Assembly (NCBI GenBank): GCA_937892925.1
Contig: CALBHX010000053.1
Span: forward strand, 1 to 6,913
DNA length: 6,913 nucleotides
Direction of reading: 5' to 3'
Origin: an uncultured Lentisphaeraceae bacterium
GTDB taxonomy: Bacteria; Verrucomicrobiota; Kiritimatiellia; RFP12; DVOR01
Positions 1-5,051 of the stretch are shown here, piece after piece. Position 1 is the stretch's first letter, and every line of letters starts with the position of its first letter. A program made the translations under genes and the position numbers. The notes under the pieces were generated by a model, which had not been told where the DNA came from, did not search any database, and was given only the letters and a program-made list of their open reading frames with translations.

Positions 1-233
1 TCGGTCAGGTCGCGGGAGAGGGCGCGGACGCGCCCTTCCAGCTCTGGCAGGGAGCGTCGGGTGAAACTTCGCCCAGCCAGCGAGTACGAACTGGCCGTCT
101 CGGCACTGAGTGCGTCAAGTGCCGCGCGGGCACCGATATAGGCCTCAATCGTTTGGGCGGCGTGGGCGCGGGCGATGGCCGCGAGCGACGAGGCTCTGAG
201 TACATCGAAGAGGGCTTGTTTGAGGGCATTCAT
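1..233 (-). CDS. Small phage head-tail connector-like protein, C-terminus cut off by the window edge
   Basis: The gene starts at ATG (233-231) and runs off the left edge, leaving 77 readable residues. The first 45 residues are an Ala-rich helix. They are followed by S-Y-S-L-A-G-R-S-F-T-R (residues 49-59) and another amphipathic helix (PELEGRVRAL). Helix, then a 'SY...GRS.TR..L' turn, then helix is the pattern I associate with small gpW-like/DUF6148-type phage proteins placed downstream of the capsid gene; such proteins act at the head-tail joint. That assignment is from memory of the motif and is tentative. It follows the 251-589 gene after 17 bp and has only a weak ribosome site. Residues 18-24 (AAIARAH) are encoded by a 22-bp sequence that recurs exactly at the 3' end of the scaffold-like gene. 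A different small structural protein is possible. Confidence 0.6.
   Translation of the reverse strand, partial: MNALKQALFDVLRASSLAAIARAHAAQTIEAYIGARAALDALSAETASSYSLAGRSFTRRSLPELEGRVRALSRDLT
162..183. repeat. 22-bp direct repeat, copy 1 (with 1996-2017)
   Basis: These 22 bp are identical to 1996-2017, in the same orientation and in the same reading frame of two different minus-strand genes. Both copies encode Ala-Ala-Ile-Ala-Arg-Ala-His. Flanking bases differ immediately on both sides. An exact match of this length about 1.8 kb away is not expected by chance, even allowing for the base composition. Confidence 0.85.
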
Positions 234-250
234 GGCAGAAGCTCTAAGGT

Positions 251-589
251 CTACCGCTGGGCGCCCTGGCGGCGGGTGAGCGCAAGTGTGATCGCGCCGT
301 CCTGCTCGGAGAAGGCGGCGGAAGCGACGCGCAGTGCCACGCCGCAGGCTTCGGCGTGAGCGCCGAGGAGCGAGCACTCATTCGGCCACGGGTGCGGGAG
401 CTCGGAGAGAATGGCCTGCATGGGCGGCGCATCCATGTCGGCTCCTAGCTCGGAGGCGGCTCCCTGAAGGGTGAGCGTATCGAGCGCCGCAGGCACGGTG
501 TGCCAAAGCCCCTGTCCGTCGCGCAGGCGGAGCGATTGGGGCAGGTCGCGCATGGCGGAGCCGAGTTCGTGTTCCATGAGTTGCATCAT
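251..589 (-). CDS. Small phage protein, possible head-closure/head-tail attachment protein
   Basis: A 112-residue protein. I chose the ATG at 589-587 because it follows the TGA of the upstream gene (593-591) with one base between (TGAGATG), which implies translational coupling. A longer frame opening at 766 overlaps that gene and has a low-complexity Pro/Ser-rich N-terminus typical of a non-coding frame. The protein starts with an amphipathic helix (MMQLMEHELGSAMRDL). It goes on to a mixed region with two Cys (about 72 and 82) and ends in alternating hydrophobic stretches (VALRVASAAF, AITLALTRR) that suggest beta strands. Small proteins of this size and layout two genes after the capsid gene are often head-closure or head-tail attachment proteins. 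I do not recognise the family, so that role rests on position. Coding status is well supported; function is weak. Confidence 0.65.
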   Translation of the reverse strand: MMQLMEHELGSAMRDLPQSLRLRDGQGLWHTVPAALDTLTLQGAASELGADMDAPPMQAILSELPHPWPNECSLLGAHAEACGVALRVASAAFSEQDGAITLALTRRQGAQR

Positions 590-590
590 C

Positions 591-992
591 TCAGTCGGTG
601 GTCGTGGAAGAAAGCTTCGCGTAGCCGGAGACGGTGCCGGAGACGACCGCCTGCCCTGTGGCGGTGTAGGCGATGGAGACGTCGGAGATGTGGGCGGTGG
701 GGAAGGTGATATCGCCGGAGGTGAGGGCAACGGAATCGCCTTTCCTTGGCGCACGCTCGCCGACATTCAGAAGCCCCGTGAACTGCACCGTTATGCCGTA
801 CTGCGAAAGCACGACGGTGGCAACGTTGCCCTTGTCATCGGTGATGTTCTCGGAGTTCTGATAACCCTCCTGAATCGTCTCCGAAGAAATGGAGGTTACA
901 CCGGCAATGACGAGCACCGGGGAGGCTGGGAGCCCGGTAACAATCGGGTCGCCCAGCACTTTTATGGGGGTGGTTTGGGTGGGGTCGGCCAT
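591..992 (-). CDS. Beta-rich small phage structural protein downstream of the capsid gene, family not recognised
   Basis: A 133-residue protein starting at ATG 992-990 (MADPTQTTP). AAAGGAA lies 8 bases upstream (1001-1007), whereas the longer frame back to 1067 has no such site and would overlap the capsid-gene stop. The sequence is rich in Val, Thr, Ser and Gly and low in Lys, with many short strand-like segments. It also has a central 'NITDDKGNVAT' turn and a C-terminal half of alternating hydrophobics (ISDVSIAYTAT, AVVSGTVSGYAKL). This fits an all-beta fold such as a tail-tube, head-decoration or fibre-base protein, consistent with its place right after the capsid gene. No catalytic motif, signal peptide or membrane segment is seen. 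A strong stem-loop separates it from the capsid gene. The exact structural role is undetermined. Confidence 0.7.
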   Translation of the reverse strand: MADPTQTTPIKVLGDPIVTGLPASPVLVIAGVTSISSETIQEGYQNSENITDDKGNVATVVLSQYGITVQFTGLLNVGERAPRKGDSVALTSGDITFPTAHISDVSIAYTATGQAVVSGTVSGYAKLSSTTTD

Positions 993-1027
993 GATGCGGC
1001 TTCCTTTGCGTGAGTTTAACGTGAGAG

Positions 1028-1056
1028 GGGGGAAAGGTGGTGCGCACCTTTCCCCC
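1028..1056 (-). other. Intergenic stem-loop after the capsid gene
   Basis: A perfect 12-bp inverted repeat (1028-1039 pairing with 1045-1056) with a 5-base loop lies between the capsid-gene stop (1067) and the next start (992). On the minus strand the stem ends in a run of C, not U, so it is not a standard intrinsic terminator. It could shield the 3' end of the capsid message from exonucleases or partly attenuate downstream expression, a known way to make more capsid protein than connector proteins. That role is inferred. Confidence 0.6.
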
Positions 1057-1066
1057 TGCCGCAACA

Positions 1067-1954
1067 TCAGGAAGCGGCGCGGGTAATTTTCACGATCGCC
1101 TTGGGGTCGGCCACGTTTACGCCGCCGATGAGGCGCACGGAGAAGGTGGTGGCACCGGTGCTGGTATCGAACGCTTCAGTCATGGTGAGCGTGAGACCGG
1201 TGGCGGGGTCTTTGAACACTTCGCGGCGGAAGCCGGGAACGCCTTCACTGGTGAGGGGAATCGCACGTGCCGCGAGAATCAGGCCGGAAGGAGCGGAGAC
1301 GAAGTCGGTATCCGTCAGACCGGGACCCACGATAATCTCACGCAAGCCCAGCGCCGAGCCGATGACGCCGGTGGCCATGGCGTTGTCTGTGCGGCCGATC
1401 ATGTTGTAAGGCAGGCTCGTGGCCAGCGTGGCATAGTCCGCGCCGGCAAGGGCGAGTGTGGCGAACGCCGGGTCGATCCCGACCGAAATCAGCTTCGCAT
1501 AGACGGCTTTCAGGGCGGCGGCATCAAAGGCAGCGCCCTTGGCCAGCGTGAGCACCTGGGTGGCCTTGGCTCCAGTGGCGGCGGTTGTGGCCTCCGCCAC
1601 GAAGGCGTTGACCACAGCGGCGGCATTGAGTCGGGCGGCTTCCTGAACGTAAGCAGCACCGCGGCTCATGAGCTTGCTTTCTTCCACGGTGAACCCCGCG
1701 GAAAAGTCTTTGTCAAGTTCCAGTTTGACGGATTTCCCATCATCGGTAAAGGAGGTGTAGCCGGGGAATGTGGTTTTAACTTCGGAAGCCGAAGCGAAGT
1801 CGGCATCGATGGTTGTGCCAGGCTTGGCCGTTTCGGCAGAGAAGTCGGTGGAAAAGCCGCGCAGGGGCATGGCGAGCTTGGCGAGCTCAGCGAGAACCGT
1901 CTCGGCATAGATCGTGCGGGCGGCGGCGGTTACGGGGTTGGTATAGTCGGCCAT
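1067..1954 (-). CDS. Probable major capsid protein (HK97-fold type)
   Basis: A 295-residue protein starting at ATG 1954-1952, with AGGAG (1961-1965) six bases upstream. It lies directly downstream of a protease and a coiled-coil scaffold-like gene, the standard position for the major head protein, and its size is right for a compact HK97-fold capsid protein. It is acidic, Ala/Thr/Gly-rich and cysteine-free, with no signal peptide. Helical stretches (residues 5-35 and about 90-130) are followed by a beta-rich C-terminal half ending in a 'TFSVRLIGGVNVADPKAIVKI' type segment. Many small phage capsid proteins end like this, in a conserved 'hydrophobic-RL-G-x-x-V-x-D-P-x-A' region. The N-terminus contains no obvious long delta domain, fitting a separate scaffold. 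The call rests on gene order, composition and the C-terminal pattern. A minor head protein is less likely given the strong ribosome site and the trailing stem-loop. Confidence 0.75.
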   Translation of the reverse strand: MADYTNPVTAAARTIYAETVLAELAKLAMPLRGFSTDFSAETAKPGTTIDADFASASEVKTTFPGYTSFTDDGKSVKLELDKDFSAGFTVEESKLMSRGAAYVQEAARLNAAAVVNAFVAEATTAATGAKATQVLTLAKGAAFDAAALKAVYAKLISVGIDPAFATLALAGADYATLATSLPYNMIGRTDNAMATGVIGSALGLREIIVGPGLTDTDFVSAPSGLILAARAIPLTSEGVPGFRREVFKDPATGLTLTMTEAFDTSTGATTFSVRLIGGVNVADPKAIVKITRAAS

Positions 1955-1960
1955 GGGAAA

Positions 1961-1965
1961 CTCCT
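1961..1965 (-). promoter_or_regulatory. Ribosome binding site of the capsid gene
   Basis: AGGAG on the minus strand, six bases before ATG 1954-1952, one of the best ribosome sites in the window. It fits the high expression expected of a major capsid gene and fixes the start. Confidence 0.75.
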
Positions 1966-1989
1966 GAGAAGTGAAACGAGAACGAAGGG

Positions 1990-2424
1990 TTAATGGTGGG
2001 CGCGGGCGATGGCCGCGCGGAGAATGGCCTCGGCATTGGCCAGAACGTAGGCAGAACGATCGGTGCCGGAGCGGCGCTTGAGTGCATCGAAGGCGTCGCC
2101 ATGGACGGCGTAGGCTTCGGCGGCGAAGTCGGAGCGCGGAAGCGCAGCCTGTGGGCTCGCGGGCGGAGAGGGGGCTTTCTCGATGGTTGTTTCAGGCTGC
2201 TGCCCCACATCGGAAACAAGCTTGATTGCATCGAGCACTTGATTGATGAGATCTTTGAGTGCCTCAAGACTCTTCTCGAAGCTATCCAGCGCTCCTGCGA
2301 TTTCGGAGAAGTTCATTTCGAGGGCGCTGATCCGATCATCGATTGTGGGCTGGGTGGCCGGAGCGTTCGGCGGATTGTCCGGCGCGGCGTCTTCTGCTTT
2401 TGCGGAGGTTGTCATGAGGATCAT
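1990..2424 (-). CDS. Coiled-coil protein in the scaffold position
   Basis: A 144-residue acidic protein between the protease and capsid genes, where phages usually encode the scaffolding protein. Its first 27 residues are Pro/Ala-rich and disordered. Residues 28-72 (from TIDDRISALEMNF to LDAIKLVSDV) have regular hydrophobic spacing typical of a coiled coil. A Pro-rich linker follows (82-96), then a helical C-terminal domain (98-144) ending AAIARAHH. A disordered N-terminus, coiled coil and small C-terminal capsid-binding helix is the usual architecture of phage scaffolds, though no family signature is certain. The start is ATG 2424-2422, with AAGGA seven bases upstream; an in-frame ATG three codons later is possible. 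The last codons contain the 22-bp repeat shared with the leftmost gene. It could instead be a minor head protein. Confidence 0.65.
   Translation of the reverse strand: MILMTTSAKAEDAAPDNPPNAPATQPTIDDRISALEMNFSEIAGALDSFEKSLEALKDLINQVLDAIKLVSDVGQQPETTIEKAPSPPASPQAALPRSDFAAEAYAVHGDAFDALKRRSGTDRSAYVLANAEAILRAAIARAHH
1996..2017. repeat. 22-bp direct repeat, copy 2 (with 162-183)
   Basis: Identical to 162-183. Here it encodes AAIARAH just before the final His and stop of the scaffold-like gene; in the leftmost gene it encodes residues 18-24. Both copies are in the same frame. Confidence 0.85.
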
Positions 2425-2468
2425 AAATATTTCCTTTCTTCTTTAGGGCGGGGCGGTTTAGCGGGGAA

Positions 2469-2488
2469 TGCCTGCCGGCCGGCAGGCA
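2469..2488. repeat. Perfect 20-bp palindrome between protease and scaffold-like genes
   Basis: The stretch is self-complementary over all 20 bases, with core CCTGCCGGCCGGCAGG, and lies in the 105-bp gap between the protease stop (2530) and the scaffold-like start (2424). On the minus strand no U-run follows, so it is not a plain intrinsic terminator. A related inverted repeat using the same GCCTGCC/GGCAGGC words occurs inside the protease gene at 3158-3184, which points to a dispersed palindromic element. Apart from the palindrome and the scaffold-like gene's ribosome site, I see nothing else in this gap. Confidence 0.75.
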
Positions 2489-2529
2489 GGCGGAATGAAA
2501 CCTGCGTGCTAAGCTCTAATCTCTAAGAT

Positions 2530-3246
2530 TTAAGCTTTCGGCATCGGCTGAACAATCGCATCAATGAAGCCGAGCTTCAAGGCTTCGCGTGCTAGGCAAT
2601 AACGCCCGGAGCGGACGGCGTCTGCGTGGATTGTTGGGCGCGCGGTGAAGACGTCGTCGAAGAAGAGCTCGGCCATAGCCTGCACCTGAGCGGACAGAAA
2701 CGCCAGCTGCGCGGGGGTGAGGGGGAGTGCCGGATGCCCGGCGGTTTTGAGCTCGCCGGAGGTGAGCAGCGCGGTGCGGATGCCGGCGGCGCGGTCGGCT
2801 TCGCTGAACTCCTGGAAAAGCGCCCACACGCCCACATTGCCCACGATCGCGCCGCGGGTGGCGGTGATGCGCCGGCAGGGAACGGCCAGCCAGTAGGCTG
2901 CTGAACAGAGCTCGCCGGAGGTGTGTGCGGTGATATCCGCGCCCGCGCGGACGGTTTCGCGGATGAAAGCGGCCGCTTCGGCCACGCCCTTGGTGGAGCC
3001 GCCGGGGCTGTCGATATCCAGCACCAGGTGCGGGCTTTGCTCAAGGGCGCTTTCGATGGTGCGGATGAGTTCGGAGGGGTGCACGGCACCAGGGGCGTCT
3101 TCGTCGATCTCTCCGCGGAGGATAAGCCGGCGGGCGTCTCTGTCTATCGTCAGGGCGGCCTGCCTGCCGCCGGGCAGGGCAGGCAGGTTCGGCAGACAGG
3201 CAGCGGCGGGGAGGATGGAGCAGGGGAAGGAACTGCGGGGAATCAT
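2530..3246 (-). CDS. S49-family (SppA/lambda C-like) serine protease, likely prohead protease
   Basis: A 238-residue ClpP/crotonase-fold protease. Visible S49 hallmarks: DIDSPGG at 78-84; the Ser nucleophile in 'ELCSAAYWLA', Ser115; a 'RGAIVGNVGV' segment at 131-140, where the family usually reads G-S-I-G-V; and the probable catalytic Lys167 in 'TSGELKTAGHP', followed by the PLTP motif. Cellular SppA removes signal peptides in the membrane, but this protein has no membrane anchor. Phage members (lambda C) cleave scaffold and head proteins during prohead maturation, and the next genes are a scaffold-like and a capsid gene, so that role is inferred. The start is ATG 3246-3244, with AAAGG six bases upstream. 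Residues 21-30 (LPALPGGRQA) are encoded by a GC-rich inverted repeat and look like an N-terminal addition before the conserved core begins near residue 31. It follows the 251-residue gene after 22 bp. Confidence 0.88.
   Translation of the reverse strand: MIPRSSFPCSILPAAACLPNLPALPGGRQAALTIDRDARRLILRGEIDEDAPGAVHPSELIRTIESALEQSPHLVLDIDSPGGSTKGVAEAAAFIRETVRAGADITAHTSGELCSAAYWLAVPCRRITATRGAIVGNVGVWALFQEFSEADRAAGIRTALLTSGELKTAGHPALPLTPAQLAFLSAQVQAMAELFFDDVFTARPTIHADAVRSGRYCLAREALKLGFIDAIVQPMPKA
3158..3184. repeat. Inverted repeat inside the protease reading frame
   Basis: An 11-bp stem (3158-3168 with 3173-3184, one bulged G at 3179) and a 4-base loop, built from the same GCCTGCC/GGCAGGC words as the intergenic palindrome at 2469-2488. 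It is read in frame as residues 21-30 of the protease, ahead of the conserved domain, so an insertion there could be tolerated. Confidence 0.65.
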
Positions 3247-3268
3247 CGGAGGCCTTTCTTTTTTTTGG

Positions 3269-4024
3269 TTATGCGTAGAGATCGGAAGGCCACCAGAAAG
3301 CGCCTTCGAACGTTTTCGACACCTCCGCCCAGCGTCCGGAGCGGATGGCGATCGTGAGGCCGGTGGCTCGCCATTTGAGCTTATCGTTGGGGTTGACGTA
3401 TTGGGCGCGGGCGTTGCCGAGCCAGCTCACAACGTCGCTCCAGGCGCAGATTTCGCCAGGGGCTCCTATCGTGGCGGAGAAGTTTTTGTCCAAGGGTATA
3501 TAGCGAGTGGCGATGGCGGAGAAGCAAGGGTCTTGGCGCGAGGTGATGCCCATGCCGAAGAGTTTCACATAAGCCTTTTCTGTGGCATCTGAAAGGGCTT
3601 TGAGGACGGCCTCTTCTCCGATGGCTACGGCATGGCGGAGCCCGGCGACGCGTTCGGGCGCGATGGCCGTGAAGTCGGTTGGCGAGGTGATGGTTTCAAT
3701 GGGGCGGGCGTAGGTGCCCATGGAGAGCGTGAGGGTGGGGGTGCGGACGTCGCCCGCCGTGCTTTGGCCGCCGGCAGCCGCGTCTTCTCCAGAGCCTTCA
3801 TCGGTAACGGAGAGCTCGGCGAGGGCGCCTTGCGTGGAGAGGCTGAGGGTAAGGCGCTTGCCGGCATAATGGGCGGCGAGCACCTGGGCGCACCAACTTT
3901 GGGCGTTTTCCGCGCTTCCGCGCCAGAGGGCGGTGGCCGGTTCGCCGCCGATGGCCGGTTTGGAGGATACGAGCAGGGGAAGGTCTTGGCCGAGTGTCTT
4001 GACAGGGGAGAGGGCTTTTGACAT
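3269..4024 (-). CDS. Phage protein of unknown function upstream of the prohead protease
   Basis: A 251-residue protein I do not recognise, starting at ATG 4024-4022 with a weak ribosome site (TTAGG about 10 bases away). The N-terminal part (1-75) mixes strands and helices, with a Trp at 34 and a Trp-Cys pair at 44-45. A Gly/Ala/Asp/Ser-rich linker (75-92) separates it from a larger C-terminal part. That part has beta-like segments (TPTLTLSMGTYARPIE at 95-110), a helix at about 133-156 and many aromatics: WSDVVSWLG near 195-203 and the C-terminal GAFWWPSDLYA. Cys residues lie at 45, 167 and 193. No signal peptide or membrane span is apparent. The two-part build and aromatic-rich end suggest a soluble structural or virion-associated protein. 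Its position just before the protease fits a minor head, head-fibre or assembly factor, but this is inference from context only. Confidence 0.7.
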   Translation of the reverse strand: MSKALSPVKTLGQDLPLLVSSKPAIGGEPATALWRGSAENAQSWCAQVLAAHYAGKRLTLSLSTQGALAELSVTDEGSGEDAAAGGQSTAGDVRTPTLTLSMGTYARPIETITSPTDFTAIAPERVAGLRHAVAIGEEAVLKALSDATEKAYVKLFGMGITSRQDPCFSAIATRYIPLDKNFSATIGAPGEICAWSDVVSWLGNARAQYVNPNDKLKWRATGLTIAIRSGRWAEVSKTFEGAFWWPSDLYA

Positions 4025-4027
4025 GAT
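3999..4027 (+). promoter_or_regulatory. Candidate sigma70-type promoter for the plus-strand small gene
   Basis: A consensus -35 TTGACA (3999-4004) is followed after 17 bases by CATGAT (4022-4027), which matches TATAAT at four of six positions. Transcription would start near 4034, about 40 bases before the plus-strand ATG at 4074. A second TTGACA lies at 4018-4023 without a good -10. The site overlaps the first codons of the minus-strand 251-residue gene, so chance is possible. Confidence 0.35.
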
Positions 4028-4073
4028 AACGGTACCTAAAGCGAACGGTTCAGGATGGGAGGGGAGAAAAGGG

Positions 4074-4217
4074 ATGCGATTGTGGCGAAACCCGAAGGCG
4101 TCTAGTGAAGAGCACGCCGTTGAAGCGGCCGAGGGTTGCGGGTGTTTTGTGGCCTTTCTGTTGTTGGGGCTCTATCCTTTGTACCGCATCGCACAGGCTT
4201 TGTTCTTTTCGCTGTGA
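4074..4217 (+). CDS. Possible 47-residue membrane peptide on the opposite strand
   Basis: The only gene candidate read left to right. It starts at ATG 4074 with a purine-rich ribosome site (GGGAG at 4062-4066, seven bases upstream) and fits wholly in the 213-bp gap between the methyltransferase and the 251-residue gene. The first 20 residues are polar (MRLWRNPKASSEEHAVEAAE). They are followed by a Gly-Cys-Gly-Cys turn and a hydrophobic span (FVAFLLLGLYPLYRIAQALFF) long enough to cross a membrane once or form a hairpin at the Pro-Leu-Tyr-Arg. G/C at third codon positions is about 65%, like its neighbours. A consensus -35 box lies upstream. An independently expressed gene against the late operon would resemble a phage moron, such as a membrane-acting exclusion or lysis-timing peptide, but I do not recognise it. 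It could be a chance frame. Confidence 0.45.
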   Translation: MRLWRNPKASSEEHAVEAAEGCGCFVAFLLLGLYPLYRIAQALFFSL

Positions 4218-4237
4218 GCGCCTTCGCGGCGGAAGCA

Positions 4238-5014
4238 TCACTCCGTGGCGAGCATGCGTGCCCGGTAGGCCTCCTCGGGCGTGAGCGAAACGCGAACTTG
4301 AAGGTTGGCTCTCTTCCGTTCATGCCGTTCCCGTTCATGAAAGCCTTCCGCCGTGAGCGGATGGACGAGGATTCCTGAGCCGTAAATCCCGACGCCTCCA
4401 ACCTTGCGCACAAACGCGCATTGCTCGCGCGTCAGCGTTGCCCCAACGCCAACGGTGGCCAACGCGTTCAGTCTCGCAGAGGAGAAAACGACGTCAGGGT
4501 ACACGATGCGCTGCTTTTTGGCTTTAGCCTTAGCCTTAGCTTTGGCCTGCGCTTCGGCAATGAGCGCCCCAAGGGAGGGCACGAGGCGCACGGCTTCGGC
4601 GGGTCGTAGGTTTGTCACGAACGCGGTCGAAACTACCGCGCCATTCTCATAGACAACGTTTTTCCCGCCAGGGAAGAGGGCCGTGACGTCTCCGCTTCGG
4701 AGGTAGCCCGTGGCGGTCAGACACGGGCAAAACAGGAAGAAGCGCACGCCACGCGCGCGGTAGTTATCGAGAATCTTGGAAAGGATGGAAAAAGGCGGAT
4801 TGTCCACCACCACGGCTTCCGGCGGCACTTCCTCACCCTCATAGTTCCCGCCCGGCTTGAACGGGCGAAGGAACGGCGCGTCGCCCAGCGCGTATTCCGC
4901 CCGCACCCAGTCCGCCACGGCGGCATACACCGCTGGCGGCGTAAAGCAATCGTCCGTCGTCCGTTTTGGCTTAAACTTTTCGACGAAGTCGTCGTAGCTT
5001 TCATTTCGTGCCAT
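4238..5014 (-). CDS. EcoRI-type adenine-specific DNA methyltransferase homologue (often mislabelled ParB)
   Basis: A 258-residue protein starting at ATG 5014-5012, with GGAGA six bases upstream. It matches, from memory, a widespread phage family beginning 'YDDFVEKFKPKRTTDDCFTPPAVYAAV' (7-33). Other family marks are a 'RPFKPGGNY' motif (50-58), the catalytic VVVDNPPFSIL (68-78; motif IV of N6-adenine methyltransferases), 'RFFLFCPCLT' (91-100) and 'VYENGAVVSTAFVTNL' (121-136), with a late 'IYGSGIL' (210-216). Members are annotated as EcoRI-family adenine methyltransferases or, wrongly, as chromosome-partitioning ParB. Expected function: methylation of adenine in phage DNA, protecting it from restriction or marking it. 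No restriction enzyme gene is adjacent. Residues 155-167 are a Lys-Ala repeat. The C-terminal tail (RVSLTPEEAYRARMLATE) is nearly copied at the end of the Rz1-like protein. Target specificity cannot be read from the sequence. Confidence 0.8.
   Translation of the reverse strand: MARNESYDDFVEKFKPKRTTDDCFTPPAVYAAVADWVRAEYALGDAPFLRPFKPGGNYEGEEVPPEAVVVDNPPFSILSKILDNYRARGVRFFLFCPCLTATGYLRSGDVTALFPGGKNVVYENGAVVSTAFVTNLRPAEAVRLVPSLGALIAEAQAKAKAKAKAKKQRIVYPDVVFSSARLNALATVGVGATLTREQCAFVRKVGGVGIYGSGILVHPLTAEGFHERERHERKRANLQVRVSLTPEEAYRARMLATE
4263..4280. repeat. Tail repeat copy in the methyltransferase 3' end (with 5074-5091)
   Basis: Seventeen of 18 bases match 5074-5091, in the same frame and at the same distance class from the stop codon of a different gene. 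The match continues weakly to both stops and encodes P-E-E-A-Y-R here versus P-E-Q-A-Y-R there. Confidence 0.75.
4521..4556 (-). repeat. Hexamer repeat coding for Ala-Lys units
   Basis: Six imperfect copies of a six-base unit (consensus GCYTTA on the plus strand) encode the Lys-Ala tract near residue 160 of the methyltransferase. Copy-number change would alter the linker without shifting the frame. Confidence 0.65.
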
Positions 5015-5051
5015 CGCATTTCTCCGTGAGAGTGCCGCGCGAACGGCGGTA

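Noticed and set aside
590..766. Longer N-terminal extension of the 112-residue gene, back to position 766
   Set aside because: The extra residues are Pro/Ser low-complexity and overlap the 133-residue gene. The ATG at 589 coupled to the preceding TGA is a better start.
993..1067. Longer N-terminal extension of the 133-residue gene, back to position 1067
   Set aside because: It would begin inside the capsid stop region and translate the stem-loop. AAAGGAA is correctly spaced for ATG 992.
1037..1993. Long plus-strand open frame of 318 codons opposite the capsid gene
   Set aside because: It is the mirror of the capsid gene in GC-rich DNA: Gly-rich, no ribosome site, no domain pattern. The minus-strand frame has AGGAG at the right spacing and sensible protein composition.
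2469..2488. Palindrome as an intrinsic terminator
   Set aside because: No U-run follows on either strand, and the downstream scaffold-like gene needs readthrough.
2592..3089. Overlapping minus-strand frames in the protease gene
   Set aside because: Pro/Ser/Arg-rich out-of-frame translations; the S49 motifs are all in the 2530-3246 frame.
4050..4238. Minus-strand frame of 62 codons filling the gap between methyltransferase and the 251-residue gene
   Set aside because: Its ATG overlaps the methyltransferase stop (TGATG), which is attractive, but the upstream GGAG is only two bases away and the product is Arg/Pro/Gln-rich without structure. The plus-strand frame is more protein-like. Not fully excluded.
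4521..4556. TTAGCC hexamers as a telomere-like or CRISPR-like array
   Set aside because: They are in-frame Lys-Ala codons with imperfect units and no spacers.
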